NCBI GenBank assembly: GCA_023091735.1
Contig: JALKBU010001414.1
Coordinates: 1 to 11,323, forward strand
DNA from: Trichomonas tenax
Taxonomy: Eukaryota; Parabasalia; Trichomonadida; Trichomonadidae
Length of the DNA: 11,323 nt
Direction of reading: 5' to 3'
Numbering within the stretch: position 1 is the stretch's first letter; each line of letters starts with the position of its first letter. Of this stretch, positions 1 through 6,686 are shown in pieces. The translations under genes were made by a program, and so were the position numbers. The notes under the pieces were generated by a model, which had not been told where the DNA came from, made no database searches, and saw only the letters and a list, made by a program, of their open reading frames with translations.

Positions 1-380
1 CTAATGTCGTACCTCGTAGTGTAAGATTAAGAGATGTTGATGAAACACATGAAGAAATACATGAACTAACAATTGCTGAAAAATTTAATAAATTATATCC
101 TCGTTACGGTGTGTTATTAAATTATATTAATAAAGTTATAAAAGATAATAATATAACGTTTGAAGGAACAGAAAGAAATAATGATTTAACTATTACATTC
201 ACAGTTGCTGAGTTATTGCGTCAGATATGTTTAATTAATGATAATCTTACGTCTTTCACGAAATACCCTGATGATCACGACATTGAATTTTTAGAAGAAG
301 AACCAGAGCAAACAAATATAAAAGTGGGTAAAATATATATTCAGGAAATAAATATTAACGACAAAGATTTAATGACATAA
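1..380 (+). pseudogene. N-terminal-side fragment of the tail-fibre-like gene, open at the window edge and ended by an in-frame TAA
   Basis: The frame is open from the first complete codon at position 3 to the TAA at 378-380, about 125 residues, so the gene starts outside the window. A GTG at 111 would be a bacterial-style start and is not needed, since the frame is open upstream of it. The text is acidic and Asn/Ile-rich and I recognise no catalytic motif. After the TAA the same frame continues without another stop. The first residues after it (LNNKANVNHEH) copy the LNNKAD/LSDKADKEHTHE repeats seen further along. I therefore read this as the upstream half of one fibre protein broken by a nonsense change, not as a separate gene. 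Less likely, it is a short neighbouring gene, or the TAA is a sequencing error. Confidence 0.6.
378..380 (+). other. Single in-frame TAA splitting the tail-fibre-like gene
   Basis: The stop lies in the same frame as both the upstream (3-377) and downstream (381-1703) open stretches, with no shift. Protein repeat character is continuous across it. One base substitution from a sense codon is enough to explain it. It suggests recent inactivation, readthrough or an assembly error. Confidence 0.7.
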
Positions 381-455
381 TTAAATAATAAGGCAAATGT
401 CAACCATGAACATCAAAATATCGAACGTTTAACGGTTCATGAAATTAGGGGATTT

Positions 456-1703
456 ATGAAAGAAGGAAGAGAAGGTAAAACAATTAAAAATGAAGATGGA
501 TCAGAAACTATTATACCACCAGAATCTCCTACATATGTCATTCCTGAATTCACGAATGGATTGCAGACAAATGGTATATTAATTAAAAACAATAATGAGA
601 TAATTGATGTTCAACAGTCATTAAACAATAAAGCAGATAAAGTAATTACCAATACCTTAACTTCAAATTTAGCGAATGTCATGAATGCACTGAATGATAA
701 AGCAGATAAAGAACAATTAGATTATAACACTCATGAATTATCGTCAAGAATTGAACAAGGAATCATTGATGTAAAGAATAAATTAAGCGATAAAGCATCG
801 ACGTTAGATTTGACAGAAGCATTAAATAAAATTGAAACTAAAACAGATAAAACAGAAGTTAAAAATGGTGTGCAAACAATTAATAACACATTACAAACTA
901 AAGCAGATAAAACAGAAGTTCAAAAAGTTAATGATGATTTGACTTATAACATTCATGAATTATCGTCAAGAATTGAACAAGGAATTATTGATGTTAAGAA
1001 TGAATTAAGTGATAAAGCAGATAAAGAACATACACACGAAATAACAGATATTAATGGGTTAAACGAAAAATTAAACGAAATAGACACAGCAATAAACGCA
1101 AATGAAATTAAAGTTGATGATGTAATAATTAAGCAGGTATTGGGAACAGATGCGCCTTCAACTAATCCAGAAACTAGTGTTTGGAATTTATTAAAAACAT
1201 TCAATAGGGAAATAATGAATTTAAAGAAGGATGTATTAAATTCTAAATATGATTTATTAATGAAAATTTATCCTGTTGGTTCAATTTACACATCAATGAA
1301 TAACGTAAATCCTGCTCAAATATTTGGTTTTGGTGAATGGGAGCCAATAGTTGATCGTTTCTTATATTGTGCTAATTCATCAAGAGAAACTGGAGGAAGT
1401 AAAAAGATTTCAGTAAATAACTTACATTCACACAATCATTACTTTTCGGGTACAACATCAATGGCAGGAGCTCATACTCATTTAATCAGTAATAGAGGTT
1501 ATTACGGATGTGGTAACGGAGGGAAAGAAACAATTTCACGATATGATATTTCATCAGATAACAGAGAATACAACACGGGTTTAATCATTGATCATGCAGG
1601 AAGTCACATTCATTCAGTTTACGGAAACACTGCCGACACTGGTTCAGGTACTGATTACATGCCTCCATACATGACTGTTTACACGTGGTATAGGGTTTAT
1701 TAA
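456..1703 (+). CDS. Phage tail-fibre/baseplate gp10-C-like repeat protein, probably from a Maverick-type virus-like element
   Basis: This 415-residue protein begins at the first ATG after the in-frame TAA at 378-380; the frame itself runs back through that stop. Residues 50-215 are a low-complexity, probably coiled-coil shaft built of repeats around N/SDKADK and THELSSRIEQGIIDVK. Residues 271-415 match the C-terminal domain of phage tail fibres and gp10-type baseplate proteins: YPVGSIYTS, FGFGEWEP, an RFLY strand, GGSKKIS, His-x-His pairs (HSHNH, AGAHTH, AGSHIH), and the closing MPPYMTVYTWYRV. Known proteins of this type trimerise and bind receptors, and His pairs in some of them hold metal ions. 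In a eukaryotic setting it probably belongs to a Maverick/Polinton-like or other virus-derived element. That assignment is inference, since no integrase, polymerase or capsid gene is in view. It may still be translated from ATG 456 as a shortened fibre. Confidence 0.72.
   Translation: MKEGREGKTIKNEDGSETIIPPESPTYVIPEFTNGLQTNGILIKNNNEIIDVQQSLNNKADKVITNTLTSNLANVMNALNDKADKEQLDYNTHELSSRIEQGIIDVKNKLSDKASTLDLTEALNKIETKTDKTEVKNGVQTINNTLQTKADKTEVQKVNDDLTYNIHELSSRIEQGIIDVKNELSDKADKEHTHEITDINGLNEKLNEIDTAINANEIKVDDVIIKQVLGTDAPSTNPETSVWNLLKTFNREIMNLKKDVLNSKYDLLMKIYPVGSIYTSMNNVNPAQIFGFGEWEPIVDRFLYCANSSRETGGSKKISVNNLHSHNHYFSGTTSMAGAHTHLISNRGYYGCGNGGKETISRYDISSDNREYNTGLIIDHAGSHIHSVYGNTADTGSGTDYMPPYMTVYTWYRVY
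723..797 (+). repeat. 75-bp internal direct repeat, copy 1 (tail-fibre shaft)
   Basis: This stretch is matched by 945-1019 with five mismatches by eye. The offset is 222 bases (74 codons), so the frame is kept. It encodes THELSSRIEQGIIDVKNKLS followed by DKA. The near identity at DNA level points to recent duplication or gene conversion inside the shaft. Confidence 0.9.
945..1019 (+). repeat. 75-bp internal direct repeat, copy 2 (tail-fibre shaft)
   Basis: This is the second copy of the unit at 723-797, encoding IHELSSRIEQGIIDVKNELS followed by DKA. A shorter related unit, AGATAAAACAGAAGTT, occurs at about 844 and 905, so the shaft is built from nested repeats. Confidence 0.9.
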
Positions 1704-2067
1704 ATAAGTTCATGTTAAAATTATTTTTCAAATTTCTGAACTCATAAATCCTAATCTTGACTTATAAAATAACGTAAAACATTAAATTTTCTCTCATAAC
1801 CACTAAAATTATTTTTCAAAATTTCCTTACCCTCAAATCCTTTCGCTTTCTTTTTTTAGTTAGTTAGTTTGTCATAAATTATTTTTTAAATTTCTGAATA
1901 AATTTTTAGTCATTAGTTTCAAAATAAATTTTAACGTTAATTTGTAAGTAATTCAAAAATTTATTTTCTATATGGGGGACCCTAATTTGTAAAACTAACT
2001 CTATCGTAAATATTAGTATTAATAAATTATTCGTTTTGTAATTTGTGAGTTCGGTAATTATTTAAAA
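1704..2067. repeat. AT-rich non-coding flank with three degenerate repeats
   Basis: No supportable gene is present. A unit reading roughly AAAATTATTTTTCAAATTTC recurs at 1717-1751, 1805-1840 and 1876-1899. The first two copies also share a following CTCAAATCC-like tail. A GTTAGTTAGTTT run lies near 1859. The stop codon at 1701 is within TTAAATAA, which fits the UAAA-type polyadenylation signal known in trichomonads. Such AT-rich subterminal repeats would fit the end of a large transposon, but I cannot see the partner terminus. Confidence 0.6.
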
Positions 2068-2114
2068 AGATGTTCGCAGAACTCGAGGCGAAGACTCGAG
2101 GAATGCGAACATCT
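2068..2114. repeat. Composite perfect hairpin, possible mobile-element terminus
   Basis: AGATGTTCGCA (2068-2078) is the exact reverse complement of TGCGAACATCT (2104-2114). Inside lie a symmetric GAA/GAA internal loop and a CTCGAG/CTCGAG stem around the 7-base loop GCGAAGA. GTAATT (2054-2059) and AATTAC (2115-2120) add an outer pair of arms across an 8-base bulge. It is GC-rich compared with the surroundings. It lies between the tail-fibre flank and the transposase remnant, so it could be an end of either element, or a terminator-like structure. Confidence 0.75.
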
Positions 2115-2165
2115 AATTACTAACTAGCATGACCCCGGGCGGCAAGCTTGATCGTCGCTAGAGGC

Positions 2166-2585
2166 TCATTTGTGTGTGTGTCGTGTAGGAGCAAAGTTTC
2201 CGAGCCTTGTGCCAGGAATTCTCCATGCATTGGTTAAAGTTGAAAAGCTCACTTTCTTCCAAATATTAAGAAACATTGTCGCCGCTTCAACTTTCGAGAA
2301 TGGAGTTGGAGACTCAAACATCCGATCTGCACACATTCTTGAAGCAGTTTGCTTGATTGCTCCGAACGCAAAGCGATCAAGCGGCTGATATTCATAGGTC
2401 CCACTTGTAGGGATCCAAATGATGTAGGAGGTGTATATTGTATACTTTCAATATTGTTCATGATTTGTATCAGCTCTAGGTGGCCAAACTGAAATAATCG
2501 TTATCGTCCGATGCTCCCCCGGCCTAAAGGGAACTTGCATCTTGTCGAACATCTGGGTAAACGAGAAAAATGAAAAGGGGATTTG
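2166..2585 (-). pseudogene. Decayed pogo/CENP-B-like DDE transposase, C-terminal fragment
   Basis: The minus-strand frame from 2585 to the TGA at 2166-2168 is interrupted once, by a TGA at 2448-2450. The section from 2447 down contains IIWIPTSGTYEYQPLDRFAF, followed by GAIKQ. This is the hallmark of DDE_1 (pogo/Tigger/CENP-B-like) transposases around the third catalytic Asp, where the family has a P-x(n)-QPLD-x-x-x-F/G-x-x-K pattern. An Asp in RADTNHEQY lies 31 residues before the QPLD Asp and may be the second catalytic residue. The frame is blocked by TGA at 2586-2588, so the N-terminal DNA-binding part and first Asp are missing. Reading frames on the opposite strand here are shadows. Confidence 0.62.
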
Positions 2586-3046
2586 TCAAAATGTCACACC
2601 GAACTGCAAAGACAAAAAGTCGAAATTGAAAATAAATTCATAAAAATGCATAGCGTAGCAAAATTTAGCTGAAATAAGAAATGATGTGAACTGTCAAAAA
2701 ACTTTAATTTACATGTCAATTTAAAAATCCTGCCAAATTAAGATTATTACTTATTCCATCCATAAATGCCTTATAAACGATCATTGCATGCTTCAGTTCA
2801 CTCGAATGTTAAATTTGGGAGCGTCTTTTAATAAATATAAAACGAATAAAAATGATATAAGGAGATTCATGGCATAATCAATTTCACAGCAATATATAGC
2901 TCCAGTAGATCATTACCATTACAGACAAAATGGTCAATCTCAAACCCGAATTAATATCATTAATTTTTGAAGTCATCGCCAGCAATTTGCACTATAAACT
3001 CGACAGCGTGATTTCTGTCTACTTATCTCATGATTTTACAAGAAAT

Positions 3047-3097
3047 GTCATGTTGTCACCCCTTTGAAAACAACATGACTTTTTTTTTCAAAAAGTC
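3047..3097. repeat. Two overlapping, mutually exclusive inverted repeats
   Basis: GTCATGTTGT (3047-3056) pairs perfectly with ACAACATGAC (3070-3079) across a 13-base loop. GACTTTTT (3077-3084) pairs with AAAAAGTC (3090-3097) across a 5-base loop. The three bases GAC at 3077-3079 belong to both stems, so only one can form at full length. They end about 110 bases before the next ATG. Function unknown. Confidence 0.7.
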
Positions 3098-3158
3098 TGA
3101 ATAATTTGTGATTTGTCCTAAAATAATATACAGAGATTCAAAATCATCAGATATTTTT

Positions 3159-3163
3159 TCACT
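3159..3163 (+). promoter_or_regulatory. Candidate initiator (TCACT) for the proline-rich gene
   Basis: The bases match the Trichomonas initiator consensus TCA(+1)YW. The start site would be A3161, giving a leader of about 45 nt, longer than is usual in the group. A five-base motif is weak evidence by itself. Confidence 0.3.
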
Positions 3164-3205
3164 GTGTAAATTTTTGAAAAACTTTTTTTTATTTATTTTT
3201 ATTGA

Positions 3206-4252
3206 ATGACACAAAAGATTCACGATTATAAGTTTGTTCCCGACAAAGTCAACTCCAGCACAGAAGACAGCAATACCATAAAAGCGCCGTCGTCAGACCC
3301 TTACAATGACTCGAAAATATCTTCAGACTTTGGGAATGCGGATGCCAAGTTACAAGCACTTACTCCAAACTACGGTGATGATAAAGATTTAATACCAAAA
3401 ACGAAAGCGAACGTAGATGAATTATTGCCACCACCTCCGGTAGCGAGACCGCCTCCTCCGAGGACGAAACCGCGCGCTTCTACAGTTAAAGAAGTCATGA
3501 TTCCTCCTCCACCTGCTAAACCTCCACCTCCGAAAAAAACGAAACCGAATCCTCCGCCTCCAGCACAGCCTCAGAAGCAGAAGGTTTTTAATTCTTCACC
3601 CGGTATACCACACGTGAATAGTGATCTCGCTGAACACAATACAATACACAGGCGAACGCGAAAACGGGAGAAAACACAATATGTTGTATGCTCAGCTCCA
3701 CTTGTACAGGAAGATAGTGCAACAATTTTGTCGTTTTTGGATAATTTGCCAACAACAACTGGAACAGGTATGAAGTACGCACAAGTAGATGTCCCTAGAA
3801 TACCAGCAAGGCCGAAATCAATGCGCTGCCTCTCATTGCCTTTAGGAATTAGACCACATCAACTTTTAGAAGAAAATACATTAATCAGCGATATAAATAA
3901 CATAACAAATAACAGTAAAGATAACAATGTTCCAACAGTAAAGAAGAAGTCTTTAAGTGTTATCGGAGATGAAAACAGACCGAATTTGAATGAACCAGAA
4001 AATAAAGCACAATTAGAGTTGATTTCATGCGACGATCCAACTTTCGAGGATGAAAACGGAAAGTGGAGAAAGCTCCCCGAGTTCCTAGCAAAGGAACAAC
4101 TTGCAGCAGAAATAGAAATACTTAAAAATAAGATAATTAGAGTCCAGGGGCATAACAAATCTCTCACCTCGAAGAAATCTGAGCTTAGAGAAGAGTTGAG
4201 GAGTCTTCGCAGTTTGATAACAGATGTCCTTATGGAAGCAGACGGAAATTAA
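3206..4252 (+). CDS. Proline-rich coiled-coil protein, hypothetical
   Basis: The protein is 348 residues and starts at an ATG after a T-rich leader. Residues 1-70 are polar and probably disordered. Residues 75-122 carry four proline clusters (PPPPVARPPPP, PPPPAKPPPP, PNPPPP) mixed with Lys/Arg; such tracts are known ligands of profilin, SH3 and WW domains. A basic patch HRRTRKREK lies at 148-156. Residues 160-280 are polar and Asn/Ser-rich. Residues 290-342 form a strongly predicted helix or coiled coil (FLAKEQLAAEIEILKNKI and onward). I see no WH2, FH2 or kinase motif, so a scaffold or cytoskeletal adaptor role is inference from composition only. The gene converges on the next one with 108 bases between the stop codons. 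Confidence 0.8.
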   Translation: MTQKIHDYKFVPDKVNSSTEDSNTIKAPSSDPYNDSKISSDFGNADAKLQALTPNYGDDKDLIPKTKANVDELLPPPPVARPPPPRTKPRASTVKEVMIPPPPAKPPPPKKTKPNPPPPAQPQKQKVFNSSPGIPHVNSDLAEHNTIHRRTRKREKTQYVVCSAPLVQEDSATILSFLDNLPTTTGTGMKYAQVDVPRIPARPKSMRCLSLPLGIRPHQLLEENTLISDINNITNNSKDNNVPTVKKKSLSVIGDENRPNLNEPENKAQLELISCDDPTFEDENGKWRKLPEFLAKEQLAAEIEILKNKIIRVQGHNKSLTSKKSELREELRSLRSLITDVLMEADGN

Positions 4253-4360
4253 TATTTGTTTTAAAATATATTTGTATGATTTCTTAAATTTTGCTATGTA
4301 TATATATATATATTTACAATGATGATTTTATGAATTACAAACAAAATAATATATAAAATA
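4253..4360. other. Convergent 3' intergenic gap with a TA run
   Basis: This 108-base gap must hold both polyadenylation regions. It contains TTTTAAAATAT just after the plus-strand stop, a (TA)7 run at 4299-4312, and on the minus strand a TAAT/ATTTTATA-rich stretch after the other stop. Transcripts from the two genes may overlap here. Confidence 0.5.
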
Positions 4361-6145
4361 TTACTCTTGATTGAGTAATTGATTTGCAAGCTTTGTTGCC
4401 ATATCATGAAGACTTTCTACACGGCCTTTAACATTTCCACCAACTGGAAGTATATCATCGGAATTGAAGACTTTATCTGCAGCATCTCTAAGTTTCTTCA
4501 TTTCTTCTTCTTTGTCAGAAACCGAGAAAGTTCCCTTCATTTGAACACGCCTCTCAACAGCAGCCCTGACAGCCATCGCTGTACCACGTGTTGCTGCTGT
4601 AACAATGCAAGTTTTGCCATCGAATGTCATCGACCAAACTTCGCCTGTTGGCGTACGTCTTGCCATTGGTTCTGTTATGACTTTTGGTGCTGTTCCGATA
4701 ACAGCGAATGTTTCTTGAACAACTTCCTTCGAAAGTCTATTAAAACAATAACCAATCTCTGCTGTTTTCAAGTCAACTGGTGCAGAGAGCTCTATTACAT
4801 CCAGAACAATTGATTGGAGTACAGCTGCTTCATTTTCATATGCAACAGCTAGATTTGCATTGACTGCAGCGGTTGTTGTTATTGTGACTGGAAATTCCCA
4901 TGAAACGTCCATCGTTTGCACACTTGGCAAGCAATAAACACTCTGAGAATCAGATGGCGATGAGATACTGAGAATAACAGTGAGACCTTTGCAAGAATAA
5001 GCAGATAATGGTGTGAGTTTCACTAAGCAAGTCAGTATCGTTCTGCCATCAGGAGATATTGATGATGTTATTGAAAGCTGACTGTCGAGGACTTTGTTTC
5101 CATTCTTAAGCCACTTTATCATCTGTGAATCACCTAATTTTGCCTGTAAGTCCGATATCTGTGACAGAACTCTCTCAATCTCTTTGTTGATTTCATCAAT
5201 TCTGTTCAGTGAAAACTCGAATATGTCGGATCTTGGAGATAATGAAATTGGAGCTCGAGCATCAAATGAAACAAGACTTCCATTGGAAATTAAGCAATAA
5301 CCACTGCACGCAGCAGCTATTGTTGCAGGGAATGAAGAAACTATCGAGAATGATGATGGATTCATGATTGGCGCTTGATATAAATGTCCTCGAGAAACAA
5401 AAAGAACATTTGGATCGTTGATAGAAACTGCAGAAATTGGGAATTGAACAATACCCGGATATAATGATTTCTTGAATTTATTGATAATAGTACCGTATTT
5501 TCCTGTGATTGAAACAAATTTGGATGAAATTGCGACATTTGAGATTGATTCTGATTTAGAAATGAATGGCTGTGATAATTCTGTGTGTACTATCAATGTA
5601 TTCGGGAATATCAGTGTGGCTACAGATCCTTCGCTTGTTCCACACAAAATTATAAATTGAAGTGTCGAATTTTCGTCGATAAATTGGAATTTTTTAGCAA
5701 GGTCTATCGGCACAGCTTTCAGAACTGTTATTTCTGAGTTAATATCGAATTCTGACTGAATTTTATTATCAATGATCATGTAGAAATGAGAGTTTATGAT
5801 AAGATATAAAGCTTTTTCGTATGGAATGAGTGCTATGAATGAATCTGATGATATTGAAAATGGAAGATTGATTAATTCAGAAAATACAAAATTATAGGCA
5901 TCAGCAGTTAAACTTCTTTGTGTAAGCGATCTTTTCCACACTGTTGCATCGGAATCTATCACGTAAACTGTATTTGCTGAAGGAGAGAACAAAATTTTAA
6001 GAATAATATGCTGAAATTTAAAAATTTTGCGAAATTCATTGTCATTTTTCAAATACAGAACACGGCCGTCAGATGTCGCTGCAACCCAGTTATTTGCTGA
6101 AGCAATTTGTGCTTTTGAAGTTGGCCTTGAAAGCAAATCTGACAT
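4361..6145 (-). CDS. Predicted beta-propeller, coiled-coil and beta-sandwich protein, hypothetical
   Basis: I place the start at the ATG at 6143-6145 (MSDLLSRPTS), giving 594 residues; the TTG 15 bases upstream is not a plausible eukaryotic start. Residues 12-305 read as repeated beta-strand blades (WVAATSDGRVLYL, TVYVIDSDATVWKR, VLFVSRGHLYQAP, CLISNGSLVSFDA), like a degenerate WD-type propeller. Residues 312-345 are a clear heptad helix (IDEINKEIERVLSQISDLQ). Residues 355-455 look like a beta-sandwich, 460-540 a mixed alpha/beta part, and 545-594 a helical end. No signal peptide or membrane segment is visible. This domain order recalls BBSome propeller subunits (BBS1/2/7/9) and other propeller scaffolds such as nucleoporins, but I see no diagnostic motif. 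The family assignment is therefore a weak inference. Confidence 0.82.
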   Translation of the reverse strand: MSDLLSRPTSKAQIASANNWVAATSDGRVLYLKNDNEFRKIFKFQHIILKILFSPSANTVYVIDSDATVWKRSLTQRSLTADAYNFVFSELINLPFSISSDSFIALIPYEKALYLIINSHFYMIIDNKIQSEFDINSEITVLKAVPIDLAKKFQFIDENSTLQFIILCGTSEGSVATLIFPNTLIVHTELSQPFISKSESISNVAISSKFVSITGKYGTIINKFKKSLYPGIVQFPISAVSINDPNVLFVSRGHLYQAPIMNPSSFSIVSSFPATIAAACSGYCLISNGSLVSFDARAPISLSPRSDIFEFSLNRIDEINKEIERVLSQISDLQAKLGDSQMIKWLKNGNKVLDSQLSITSSISPDGRTILTCLVKLTPLSAYSCKGLTVILSISSPSDSQSVYCLPSVQTMDVSWEFPVTITTTAAVNANLAVAYENEAAVLQSIVLDVIELSAPVDLKTAEIGYCFNRLSKEVVQETFAVIGTAPKVITEPMARRTPTGEVWSMTFDGKTCIVTAATRGTAMAVRAAVERRVQMKGTFSVSDKEEEMKKLRDAADKVFNSDDILPVGGNVKGRVESLHDMATKLANQLLNQE

Positions 6146-6178
6146 TTTAAATTTTGTCAAAAAATATGTGTCAAGTAA

Positions 6179-6183
6179 AGTGA
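6179..6183 (-). promoter_or_regulatory. Candidate initiator (TCACT) for the propeller-like gene
   Basis: On the minus strand this reads TCACT about 36 nt ahead of the ATG at 6145. It fits the TCAYW initiator consensus. The TTG at 6158-6160 would also lie downstream, so it does not by itself exclude that start. Confidence 0.35.
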
Positions 6184-6686
6184 TTTATGTCAAAAAGTAA
6201 TTACGTTTATTATTTATAACGTTTTTTGTTATTGAGATATTTACAAAACCCTAATAAGCGTAAAACTCTGAAATCCAAATAATGGGGTTTACACTTTTTC
6301 AAAAGAAATTTATTTAATAATACGAATCGCGTAATGAAAAAGGAGGAATTTAACTCTTAAAGTTCAATTTTTTAAGAGAGTTTGTTCATACTTTTTCATA
6401 GATTTACAAAACTCCTATTTTCAAAATTAACCGACATATGTATCATACCAATATTATTTTGTTGTTTATTTAAGGGGAGGATTATATTCAATTATATAAA
6501 ATTAAATTTTCTGTCATGTAAAATTATTCGGATAAATTTAATTTTTATAAGCTCTAACTTTTCTATATAAGTGAATATAGTGTCAAATCATCCTTTTGTC
6601 ATGTAAAATGATATAGTTTCGGATTTCACAGATAAGAAAAATTTCAATTTTAAGTTTACAACTTATCAAAAATTAGTTTAAAAAAA
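6184..6686. promoter_or_regulatory. Divergent intergenic promoter region
   Basis: About 500 very AT-rich bases separate two genes transcribed away from each other. TGTCATGTAAAAT occurs twice on the plus strand, at 6512-6524 and 6597-6609, 85 bases apart, and could be a factor site. A TCACA at 6626-6630 is a weak initiator candidate for the membrane-protein gene, about 57 nt before its ATG. No gene is recognised here. Confidence 0.4.

Larger units (their letters stand above)
2589..3205. other. Intergenic, no gene recognised
   Basis: About 620 AT-rich bases lie between the transposase remnant and the proline-rich gene. I see no tRNA, rRNA or snRNA signature and no long reading frame. The notable content is the pair of overlapping inverted repeats at 3047-3097 and the T-rich tract ahead of the next gene. 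Confidence 0.6.

Noticed and set aside
111..380. Separate 89-residue gene starting at GTG 111
   Set aside because: The frame is open back to the window edge, GTG is not a likely start in this organism, and the text joins in frame to the fibre gene.
1..1703. Bacterial phage contamination as the origin of the fibre gene
   Set aside because: The same contig runs into a transposase fossil and eukaryotic genes including RPL3, and no bacterial start signals are visible; contig mis-joining cannot be fully excluded.
2170..2461. Small reading frames on both strands over the transposase remnant (plus 2170-2388, minus 2249-2461)
   Set aside because: They are in other frames than the one carrying the QPLD transposase signature and show no domain character.
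2546..2554. CGAACATCT matching the hairpin arm at 2106-2114, as a possible transposon terminal repeat
   Set aside because: Only nine bases, in direct orientation, and inside the transposase-like reading frame; probably chance.
4379..4813. Cys-rich 144-residue plus-strand frame
   Set aside because: It is antisense to the propeller-like gene and its composition is what the reverse of that coding sequence gives.
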